A stretch of DNA of 8,325 bases from Betaproteobacteria bacterium (GTDB lineage: Bacteria > Pseudomonadota > Gammaproteobacteria > Burkholderiales > Casimicrobiaceae), in NCBI GenBank assembly GCA_013298455.1, contig JAAFHR010000130.1, forward strand, positions 1 to 8,325. The letters are read 5' to 3'. The position numbers and the translations under genes are program-made. The notes under the pieces are model-generated. The model was not told the DNA's origin, searched no databases, and was given only the letters and a program-made list of their open reading frames with translations. Each line of letters begins with the position of its first letter. Within the stretch, counting starts at the first letter, position 1. Positions 1 through 4,570 of this stretch are shown piece after piece.

Positions 1-1
1 C

Positions 2-376
2 GAAACGGTTCAATCCAGAAACAATTTGGACACGCTCGCCCACAGCGTGAAAAAGAGTTTGGGCGAATACGGCGACAAGATCGAAGCCGATGAAAAAACC
101 AAAATCGAAGCCGCGTTGAAAGACGTCGAAGAGCTCCTCAAAGATCAAAACGCCACGAAAGAAGCGCTCGATGCCAAGATGGAAAGCCTCTCCAGCGTCT
201 CGCAAAAACTAGGCGAAAAAATGTACGCCGCCGCGCAAGCGGAGCAAGCCGCAGCGGGCGCTTCGGCTGAATCAGCGGGCGCGGAAGCCAAGTCTGCCGG
301 TGGCAAACCGGGTGATGATGCGAAAGTCGTCGACGCCGATTTCACTGAGGTGAAAGACGATAAGAAGAAGGCTTAA
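2..376 (+). CDS. dnaK: Chaperone protein DnaK (Hsp70), C-terminal end only
   Basis: Partial gene cut by the left edge; the reading frame is open from base 2 and ends at TAA 374-376, giving about 124 residues. DnaK is the cytoplasmic ATP-dependent Hsp70 chaperone that binds unfolded peptides together with DnaJ and GrpE. The visible part is the helical lid of the substrate-binding domain (ETVQSRNNLDTLAHSVKKSL, then the KIEADEKTKIEAAL helix and the SVSQKLGEKMY helix), followed by a low-complexity Ala/Gly/Ser-rich linker and the conserved acidic tail VVDADFTEVKDDKKKA, which matches the EEVKD-type C-terminus of proteobacterial DnaK. The ATPase domain lies outside the window. The gene is followed at once by an intrinsic terminator, and no dnaJ follows. 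Identification is firm. Confidence 0.95.
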   Translation, partial: ETVQSRNNLDTLAHSVKKSLGEYGDKIEADEKTKIEAALKDVEELLKDQNATKEALDAKMESLSSVSQKLGEKMYAAAQAEQAAAGASAESAGAEAKSAGGKPGDDAKVVDADFTEVKDDKKKA

Positions 377-387
377 GTGAAATGAAT

Positions 388-414
388 CGGGCTCCTGCGG
401 GAGCCCGAGTTTTT
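388..414 (+). terminator. Intrinsic terminator after dnaK
   Basis: A perfect 8-bp GC-rich stem (CGGGCTCC 388-395, loop TGCG 396-399, GGAGCCCG 400-407) is followed by AG and a run of five T at 410-414. It lies 11 bases after the dnaK stop codon, as expected for a Rho-independent terminator. The T run ends exactly where the Shine-Dalgarno sequence of the next gene begins (GGAG 415-418), so hairpin and next leader are fused. Confidence 0.9.
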
Positions 415-424
415 GGAGAAAGCC

Positions 425-883
425 GTGAAGCAATTGTTTGTGAACGCGTTAGTTTCGCTCGTAACGGGCTTTTTTCTTGTTGTTGGAGTGGGTGGCGGAG
501 CGCTAGTCGTAGGCGCGATCCACGACAAACTGAAAGATGATCCGCCAAAAAAGTACCGCCAAAATACTCGTTTCATTCCACTGGCCGACTCAGCAATTGC
601 TGAATCTTCGGTTGTGCGTGATGTTCCGAAATTTACCGTGAGAGGATCGATACGGAACACTGACGCCATTGACTGGGATGTCTCCTTTATCCGGGTAGAG
701 ATACTTTCAAAGTCAACGCCCGTCAGCAAATGCGAGGAACGTGACAGCCCCGATTTTCGAATCGTGAAGCCTGGGGAGAGCATCAACTTCTTGATCGTGT
801 GCTCAAGCGTTGCCAACCCAGTGTCTGGTGAAGCTTTCGAATATCGAGTGCGAGCGGAGCGTTGGGATGATGCCAAGAAGTGA
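425..883 (+). CDS. Membrane-anchored protein of unknown function
   Basis: I do not recognise a named family. I place the start at GTG 425 because GGAG at 415-418 gives a good Shine-Dalgarno with six-base spacing; an upstream TTG at 413 lies in the terminator T-tract and is unlikely. The protein of 152 residues has one hydrophobic N-terminal segment (about residues 4-32, LFVNALVSLVTGFFLVVGVG onward), rich in Gly and Val, then a charged linker and a soluble domain of about 90 residues. The order in that domain (FTVRGSIRNTDAIDWDVSFI, then IRVEIL, then RIVKPGESINFLIVC) resembles an Ig-like beta sandwich of FxLyD/DUF3426 type: a 'residue-G-x-I-x-N' strand, then 'L/VKPGES'. That is inference from pattern only. 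Two cysteines sit near residues 103 and 126. It probably faces the periplasm, anchored in the inner membrane. It is followed 11 bases after the stop by a REP pair. Confidence 0.7.
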   Translation: MKQLFVNALVSLVTGFFLVVGVGGGALVVGAIHDKLKDDPPKKYRQNTRFIPLADSAIAESSVVRDVPKFTVRGSIRNTDAIDWDVSFIRVEILSKSTPVSKCEERDSPDFRIVKPGESINFLIVCSSVANPVSGEAFEYRVRAERWDDAKK

Positions 884-894
884 ACTCGTAGCGA

Positions 895-1005
895 GTAGCC
901 CGGGGAAGCGCCGCGCGCCCGGGTTCCTGTTACCCACCGAAGGCTACTCCTCCGCCTTGGCTCGTTGAACAAATGCCCGGGCGCGCTCTCGCTTCCCCGG
1001 GCTAC
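895..1005. repeat. REP pair (BIME) upstream of the RAYT gene
   Basis: Two REP palindromes in inverted orientation. The + copy (895-923) begins GTAGCCCGGGGAAGCG and ends CGCGCCCGGG; the - copy (976-1005) is its near reverse complement, ending CTTCCCCGGGCTAC. Each REP has a GTAG head and its own internal stem built on CCCGGG. The 52-base spacer shares most of its sequence with the spacer of the second pair at 1535-1646. It lies between the stop of the membrane protein and the RAYT start. Confidence 0.9.
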
Positions 1006-1019
1006 GAATTTATTTCTGT

Positions 1020-1538
1020 ATGGTTTTGTATCGACGCAATTTTGTTCCGGGTGGCACCTACTTTTTCACCGTAACTTTGGCCGATCGCCGCGCGATTACG
1101 CTCGTCGATCACGTAGAGAATTTGCGCACGGCTTACCAAAGTGTGGTGTCGGCTCGGAGCATCGACACGATTGCGATCTGTGTTTTGCCGGATCATCTGC
1201 ACGCCGTTTGGACGATGCCTGACGGCGACGCGAATTTTTCATCGGCTTGGGTGCTCATCAAGGCGCGATTCTCTCGCGCTGTTGCAAAGGTCGATCCGCG
1301 GATCGTTCGCGTTCGCAACGATCAATTCAATCTATGGCAAAGCCGGTTTTGGGAGCACACGATTCGAGACGACCGCGATCTGGAAGCTCATGTGAATTAC
1401 ATCCACTTCAATCCGGCCAAACATGGCTATTGCACTAGCGCCGCTGAGTGGCCGCACTCTTCCTTTCATCGCTACGTTCGCGAGGGGCTGCTGACATCCG
1501 ATTGGGCGGTGGACACATCCATTGAAGCCCGTGAGTAG
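1020..1538 (+). CDS. REP-associated tyrosine transposase (RAYT, Y1/IS200-like family)
   Basis: A single-strand DNA transposase-like protein of the HUH superfamily; RAYTs are thought to recognise and mobilise REP palindromes. The 172 residues fit the family length. Visible motifs: N-terminal RRNFVPGGTYFFTVTLADR; the metal-binding HUH motif H59-L60-H61 in LPDHLHAVWTMP; FWEHTIRDDRDLEAH; the presumed nucleophile Tyr127 in VNYIHFNPAKHGY; and the closing WPHSSFHRYVREG signature. All expected catalytic positions are present, so it looks intact. The ATG start is 14 bases after the upstream REP pair with no obvious Shine-Dalgarno. Its stop codon TAG (1536-1538) is part of the GTAG head of the downstream REP. 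It is flanked on both sides by its presumed cognate REP pairs, the typical genomic setting of a RAYT. Confidence 0.95.
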   Translation: MVLYRRNFVPGGTYFFTVTLADRRAITLVDHVENLRTAYQSVVSARSIDTIAICVLPDHLHAVWTMPDGDANFSSAWVLIKARFSRAVAKVDPRIVRVRNDQFNLWQSRFWEHTIRDDRDLEAHVNYIHFNPAKHGYCTSAAEWPHSSFHRYVREGLLTSDWAVDTSIEARE

Positions 1539-1646
1539 CCCGGGGAAGCGCAGCGCGCCCGGGTTCCCGTTATCCGCCGAAGGCACTTCAATCGGCGTTG
1601 GCTGGGCGAACAAATGCCCGGGCGCGCTTTCGCTTCCCCGGGCTAC
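1535..1646. repeat. REP pair (BIME) downstream of the RAYT gene
   Basis: Second copy of the inverted REP pair: + REP at 1535-1563 (GTAGCCCGGGGAAGCGCAGC onward) and - REP at 1617-1646 (ending CTTCCCCGGGCTAC). The 53-base spacer closely resembles that of the first pair, sharing blocks such as CCGAAGGC and GAACAAATG, so the two BIMEs are direct repeats of about 111 bp around the transposase. The GTAG head overlaps the RAYT stop codon. Confidence 0.9.
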
Positions 1647-1661
1647 GTCCTATGATGCACA

Positions 1662-2210
1662 ATGCATATCACCATGAACCGATTCGTCTCGCTCCTCCTC
1701 GCCCTCGTCGTCACCTCGGCCAACGCCACGACGCCCGCGATTCTCAATCACACGTTGAATCCACTGCTCCCCGGCAAGCCCATTGCGTTGTCGCAATATG
1801 CGGGCAAGGCGGTGTTGGTGGTGAACGTGGCGAGCCGATGCGGGTTCACGCCGCAATATGCAGGGCTGGAGACGCTCTACAAGCGTTATGAATCGAAGGG
1901 TTTGGTGGTGCTCGGTATTCCCGCCAATGATTTTGGCGCGCAGGAATTGGCGTCGAACAAAGACATCGCGGAGTTTTGCCAAAAGAACTACGGCGTGAGC
2001 TTTCCGATGTTTGAAAAGCTCGATGCACCGCTCCCGAAACAGCCGCTACACGCCGCGCTCATCAAAGCCACGGGTCAAGCGCCGCAATGGAATTTCCACA
2101 AATACTTGATTGATCGCGCGGGGAACGTGAAGAGTTTTTCGAGTAATGTGGAGCCGTTGTCGCCTGCGTTGATTTCGGCTGTGGAAGCGGCGCTGGCTAC
2201 AAAACGTTAG
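1662..2210 (+). CDS. Glutathione peroxidase family thiol peroxidase, secreted
   Basis: Reduces hydrogen peroxide or organic hydroperoxides using a reactive cysteine. The 182 residues include an N-terminal signal peptide (MNRFVSLLLALVVTSANA, likely cut after ANA), so it probably works in the periplasm, unlike the mostly cytoplasmic bacterial BtuE type. The peroxidatic site is Cys60 in NVASRCGFTPQY; the rest of the catalytic tetrad is Gln93 in PANDFGAQE and Trp142-Asn143 in QWNFHKYLI. Cys105 in FCQKNYGVSFPMF is at the position of the resolving cysteine of thioredoxin-dependent members such as the yeast Gpx proteins, so thioredoxin-like proteins rather than glutathione may be the reductant (inference). 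There are two in-frame ATGs, 1662 and 1674; neither has a Shine-Dalgarno, and 1674 gives the more typical signal peptide. The gene starts 16 bases after the REP pair. Confidence 0.92.
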   Translation: MHITMNRFVSLLLALVVTSANATTPAILNHTLNPLLPGKPIALSQYAGKAVLVVNVASRCGFTPQYAGLETLYKRYESKGLVVLGIPANDFGAQELASNKDIAEFCQKNYGVSFPMFEKLDAPLPKQPLHAALIKATGQAPQWNFHKYLIDRAGNVKSFSSNVEPLSPALISAVEAALATKR

Positions 2211-2235
2211 TTGATGCCACGAGCCACGACTCATA

Positions 2236-2305
2236 CCGTTCGCCCTGAGCTTGTCGAAGGGTTGGTGGAACGCCACCGAGGCTTCGACAAGCTCAGCCCG
2301 AACGG
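2236..2305. repeat. 70-bp inverted repeat, TTCGACAAGCTCAG family, copy 1
   Basis: Two 33-base arms (2236-2268 and 2273-2305) around a 4-base loop AACG. The arms pair except for six positions, three of which form a GGG versus CCC block just inside the outer CGAACGG ends. The core CTTCGACAAGCTCAG belongs to a dispersed palindromic repeat seen in many bacterial genomes. The RNA would form a long hairpin. Confidence 0.88.
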
Positions 2306-2367
2306 AAATCAAGTGAGCAGCGTTTTGGGTTGTGCATCGCTGCGTTAGTCGTTGCCTTGGTCGTGTG

Positions 2368-2400
2368 CCACCAACCCTTCGACAAGCTCAGGGCGAACGG
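2368..2400. repeat. Single arm of the TTCGACAAGCTCAG element
   Basis: This arm is identical to the reverse complement of the left arm of copy 1 (CCACCAACCCTTCGACAAGC at its start, GGGCGAACGG at its end). The 20 bases after it (2401-2420, AAATCAAGTGAGCAGCGTTT) also match the 20 bases after copy 1 (2306-2325), so the two sites are a direct duplication of one arm plus flank rather than independent insertions. Confidence 0.85.
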
Positions 2401-2435
2401 AAATCAAGTGAGCAGCGTTTCGGGTGAGCGTTCAC

Positions 2436-2463
2436 GTCGGAACGCCTGCGGCTTCCGACCTAC
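2436..2463 (-). repeat. Single REP of a second GTAG-headed family
   Basis: On the - strand it reads GTAGGTCGGAAGCCGCAGGC followed by GTTCCGAC. The stem GTCGGAA/TTCCGAC (2436-2442 with 2453-2459) is extended inside by GCC/GGC around TGC, with one bulged C. It shares the GTAG head with the other REPs here but not the stem sequence, and no inverted partner is visible nearby. Confidence 0.7.
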
Positions 2464-2703
2464 ATCAAACCCAAGCCTAACGAAGATAGAATTCGCCCAC
2501 GGTCAACAGTTCACCGAGGCGCTCCCAGCGATTCAACTTGAATCGTTTGCTAAACCTGCCATCGTGTTTTCATTCACGGTTTGATTTTCCGCACTGACGC
2601 ATTCGAATTTTTTCTGCGCCAATCCGCGTGACAAGGGGAGCCATCCGCAGCCACCGTCTCTTCGTTCGGTGACATTTTTGGATACGGCGCCGAAGGAAAT
2701 TCA

Positions 2704-3303
2704 ATGATCTCTGCTGCTTCAACCAACGACACTGTGCGTGCGCCGAAAAAGCGCCCGCCTGCTGCGATTCATTCGCTCGCCATTGATGATTTGTCGCAAT
2801 TCGCCAAGGCGCTGCGCACCTCGCTATCAACGATTGCGACCGCGCCAACGCATTTGCAACTGCTGAACCTCATCACCAAAGCCGCCGGGCGCGGCAACTA
2901 TCAAGCGTTTCTGGCCAACGCCACGGCCGCGCCACCGCTGACTGCCGCCAAAGCTGCGGTACCGGTCGCGATGTCGGCGCACGCCGCCAAAGCGCTCGCG
3001 CAATTCGATGACGAAGGCCGTTTGATGCGTTGGCCGAATAAGTTTGCGGTGCAACGCATTGCGCTGTGGGGCTTGTGGATGCCCTTCGCGATGCATCGAA
3101 AATACACCGAGCGCGAGGTGAATGCGGTGCTCAATACGTGGCATTTGTTTGGCGATCAGGCCACGTTGCGGCGCGAATTGGTTGAGATGAAATTTCTTGC
3201 ACGCACGCCAGATTGCCGCGAGTATTGGAAGCTCGTGGCGCGACCGGACGAGGATGTGAAGGCGTTTCTAACGGCGCTCAGAGCCAAGCGCGGTGTGGGT
3301 TAG
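2704..3303 (+). CDS. DUF2087 domain-containing protein
   Basis: The C-terminal part (about residues 103-176) matches the DUF2087 pattern: RLMRWPNKFAVQRIALWGLW, then a basic helix, YTEREVNAVLNTWH, FGDQATLRRELVEMKFLART and a final Tyr. DUF2087 looks like a small winged-helix-type domain often attached to regulators; its function is not established. The N-terminal part (about 24-72, SLAIDDLSQFAKALRTSL, then LQLLNLITKAAGRGNYQAFL) resembles the short helical segment found at the start of some glyoxalase-superfamily and related small proteins; an Ala-rich linker joins the two. The ATG at 2704 has a good Shine-Dalgarno, AAGGA 2693-2697, six bases upstream. 199 residues, no signal peptide, probably cytoplasmic. 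It stands alone between repeat-filled gaps, so context gives no pathway. Family call is good; a role in transcription regulation is only a possibility. Confidence 0.82.
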   Translation: MISAASTNDTVRAPKKRPPAAIHSLAIDDLSQFAKALRTSLSTIATAPTHLQLLNLITKAAGRGNYQAFLANATAAPPLTAAKAAVPVAMSAHAAKALAQFDDEGRLMRWPNKFAVQRIALWGLWMPFAMHRKYTEREVNAVLNTWHLFGDQATLRRELVEMKFLARTPDCREYWKLVARPDEDVKAFLTALRAKRGVG

Positions 3304-3313
3304 CGCGTCGAAC

Positions 3314-3393
3314 TGTAGGAGCGGCTTGCCGCGAAAACTTCAGAATCGGGACGCTGACTGCGTGACAACGATTCGCGGCAAGCCGCTCCTACA
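3314..3393. repeat. REP pair (BIME), third GTAG-headed family, first copy
   Basis: A perfect 21-base inverted pair: 3315-3335 begins GTAGGAGCGGCTTGCCGCGA, and 3372-3392 is its exact reverse complement; one more base pair (3314 with 3393) extends it. Spacer 36 bases. Each half also folds on itself through GCGGC/GCCGC. It sits 11 bases after the stop of the DUF2087 gene and resembles REPs of the GTAGGAGCGG type known from Pseudomonas. Confidence 0.9.
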
Positions 3394-3405
3394 ACTGGCG
3401 ATTAG

Positions 3406-3614
3406 GTAGGAGCGGTTCCACCGCGATTCACGGACGCCAACAGCGTTAGGCGATAGAGCGCATGCCGTTCACCCTGAGCTTGTCGAAGGGTTGGTTGTGC
3501 GCCAACAAGGCTTCGACAAGCTCAGCCCGAACGGAAGTGGGGAGGTTTGCGTGGGAAACACGAGCTGGATGCGCCTCCGTCGACATCAACGGATCGCGGT
3601 GGAACCGCTCCTAC
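3406..3614. repeat. REP pair (BIME), third family, second copy with long spacer
   Basis: A perfect 22-base inverted pair: 3406-3427 begins GTAGGAGCGGTTCCACCGCG, and 3593-3614 is its exact reverse complement. The 165-base spacer contains a 70-bp inverted repeat of another family (3465-3534). The first spacer bases (GGACGCCAACAGCGT) resemble the spacer of the neighbouring REP pair (GGACGCTGACTGCGT), so the two pairs are related. The right-hand REP overlaps the stop codon of the - strand kinase-like gene. Confidence 0.88.
3465..3534. repeat. 70-bp inverted repeat, TTCGACAAGCTCAG family, copy 2
   Basis: Same length and layout as copy 1 at 2236-2305: a left arm starting CCGTTCACCCTGAGCTTGTC and a right arm ending CAGCCCGAACGG. 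The differences from copy 1 are concentrated next to the loop. It lies inside the spacer of a REP pair. Frames across it encode the typical repeat peptides FTLSLSKG and ASTSSARTE, which are not real protein. Confidence 0.88.
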
Positions 3615-4201
3615 AGCGCTTGTTGGGCGCGGATGCCTGCGACTAGCTTCGCAACGACTTCATCGATGCTCAGCGCGCTGGTGTTAACCACGATGTCGTA
3701 GTTGGCCAAATCATGGGTGTTGACGCCGTAGAGCTTGAAATAGCGCTCGCGCTCTAAGCGATTTCTCTCGGCGATAGCGTGGCGCGCGATGTCGATCGTG
3801 GCGTAGGTTTCTTCGGCGCGATTCGCGCCCATCACGCGGGCAACGGCGACTTCGGGATCGATGGTGAGTGTGACTTTGATCGCGTTCGCGACGAAGTGAA
3901 ACGCCATCCGCGAATCGATCACAACGCGCTCCATGGCGTTTACATCGATCTTCAAATAATCGTCGATTTCCTTATCAATCGACGGGTCGGTGAGCGCGAT
4001 TTGATTGAGCTCCAGCGTGGTCACGCCGCGCCGCGATGCGATGGCGCGCTGAATCGCGCCAGTCGACAAATACGAGTAGCCGAGCGCTTCGGCGAGCTTG
4101 GTGCCGACGGCCGATTTGCCGCTCCCAACTTGGCCAGAAAGCGCGATTCGGGTTTTGGCGATAGCGGCGGGAGGTGCGGCGGAAGCGGGTGATGCAGTCA
4201 T
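3611..4201 (-). CDS. Cytidylate-kinase-like P-loop NTPase
   Basis: 196 residues with an Ala/Pro-rich start and then a nucleotide-kinase fold. The Walker A motif is GQVGSGKS (residues 23-30) in IALSGQVGSGKSAVGTKLAE; next comes LGYSYLSTGAIQRAIASRRG, the region that binds the nucleotide acceptor in CMP kinases; then VVIDSRMAFHF, equivalent to the EGRLAGWM-type motif of archaeal-type (d)CMP kinases (Cytidylate_kin2); and a lid-like ARVMGANRAEETYATI with arginines. It therefore probably phosphorylates a small substrate with ATP; CMP/dCMP is the family guess but DSRM in place of the usual motif makes the substrate uncertain. It is unlikely to be the main bacterial Cmk, which is longer. No clear Shine-Dalgarno supports the ATG at 4201. 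It stands alone, and its stop TAG lies within a REP head. Confidence 0.8.
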   Translation of the reverse strand: MTASPASAAPPAAIAKTRIALSGQVGSGKSAVGTKLAEALGYSYLSTGAIQRAIASRRGVTTLELNQIALTDPSIDKEIDDYLKIDVNAMERVVIDSRMAFHFVANAIKVTLTIDPEVAVARVMGANRAEETYATIDIARHAIAERNRLERERYFKLYGVNTHDLANYDIVVNTSALSIDEVVAKLVAGIRAQQAL

Positions 4202-4435
4202 CCGTTGGGGCTCAATCGCATGGCCTGAGCGCAGCGAAAACGTGAATGGAGCGATTGATTTTAGGGGCGTGAGCGGTGGCGATGAATTGCCGGTATAGCT
4301 TATTCATCGAATACCTTACTAATAATGGGCTACGTTAAATACAGGGATACAAATGAAACATCAGAAAAATTGCGCGAAGCCCAAAAAAGGATTGGCATTT
4401 GTCTAAAAAGCTTACCGATAGAAGATCAGTTGGCT
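4202..4435. other. Intergenic stretch without a convincing gene
   Basis: Between the kinase-like gene and the hairpin pair. Around 4300-4430 the DNA is visibly more AT-rich than its surroundings. It contains one short open frame (ATG 4325 to TGA 4466-4468, 47 codons) that begins MGYVKYRDTNETSEKLREAQ but runs out into the CCCTCTCCC repeat and lacks a Shine-Dalgarno. It may be a remnant or a promoter-rich AT island; I see no clear -35/-10 pair. Confidence 0.5.
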
Positions 4436-4473
4436 CCCTCTCCCGTAGGCGGGAGAGGGTTGGGGTGAGGGTG
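4436..4473. repeat. CCCTCTCCC hairpin repeat, copy 1
   Basis: A perfect 10-bp stem (4436-4445 with 4450-4459) with a TAGG loop, followed by TTGGGGTGAGGGTG. This is a widely dispersed bacterial repeat. It is in inverted orientation to copy 2 at 4519-4559. Confidence 0.85.
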
Positions 4474-4518
4474 TGGCGCGTCGGAGAACCAAAGCGGATA
4501 TAGCTCTTCAGCCACCAG

Positions 4519-4559
4519 CACCCTCACCCCTAGCCCCTCTCCCGCCCGCGGGAGAGGGG
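4519..4559. repeat. CCCTCTCCC hairpin repeat, copy 2
   Basis: CACCCTCACCCCTAG leads into an 11-bp stem (4534-4544 with 4549-4559, loop CCCG). It begins 11 bases beyond the livF stop codon on the - strand, so the livF transcript would end in this hairpin; no T-tract follows on that strand, so it is better seen as a 3' stabiliser or a REP-like element than as an intrinsic terminator. With copy 1 it can also form a larger inverted repeat (4436-4559). Confidence 0.85.
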
Positions 4560-4570
4560 GACAGAACGCG

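Larger units (their letters stand above)
895..1646 (+). mobile_element. RAYT-REP unit (transposase gene between two BIMEs)
   Basis: The 752-bp block consists of BIME, RAYT gene, BIME in direct repeat. This composite resembles a mobile or once-mobile unit, though RAYTs are generally regarded as domesticated single-copy genes and I see no target-site duplication. Boundaries are set at the outer GTAG/CTAC ends of the REPs. Confidence 0.7.
2211..2703. other. Gene-free intergenic region with dispersed repeats
   Basis: 493 bases between the peroxidase and the DUF2087 gene. It holds a 70-bp inverted repeat, a single arm of the same element, and a lone GTAG-headed REP, listed separately. The remaining 2464-2690 shows no convincing coding, RNA or promoter signal. 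Open frames here only translate the repeats, giving the tell-tale peptides PFDKLRANG and VRAELVEAS. Confidence 0.7.

Noticed and set aside
373..972. 199-codon - strand frame opposite the membrane-protein gene
   Set aside because: It overlaps the + strand gene over its whole length, has no family resemblance or Shine-Dalgarno, and starts within REP DNA. The + gene has a well-placed ribosome binding site and a membrane segment.
2330..2584. 84-codon + frame and an 88-codon - frame (2046-2312) near the peroxidase 3' end
   Set aside because: They contain PFDKLRANG and VRAELVEAS, known repeat-derived peptides, with no start signals; the - frame also overlaps the peroxidase gene.
3314..3614. Possible CRISPR array from repeated GTAGGAGCGG units
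   Set aside because: The repeats are only four, alternately oriented, each self-complementary, with irregular spacing; they are REP pairs.
3462..3701. 79-codon + strand frame at the 70-bp element
   Set aside because: The peptide (FTLSLSKG, ASTSSARTE) is the repeat in translation, and the rest is antisense to the kinase-like gene.
4325..4468. 47-codon open frame starting MGYVKYRDTNETSEKLREAQ
   Set aside because: It has no Shine-Dalgarno and its last third (APSPVGGRGLG) is the translation of the CCCTCTCCC repeat, a common artefact. At most it is a remnant.
4519..4559. Intrinsic terminator for the ABC transporter operon
   Set aside because: The hairpin is strong but no T-tract follows on the - strand, and the same element occurs at two other sites, so it is better called a dispersed repeat.
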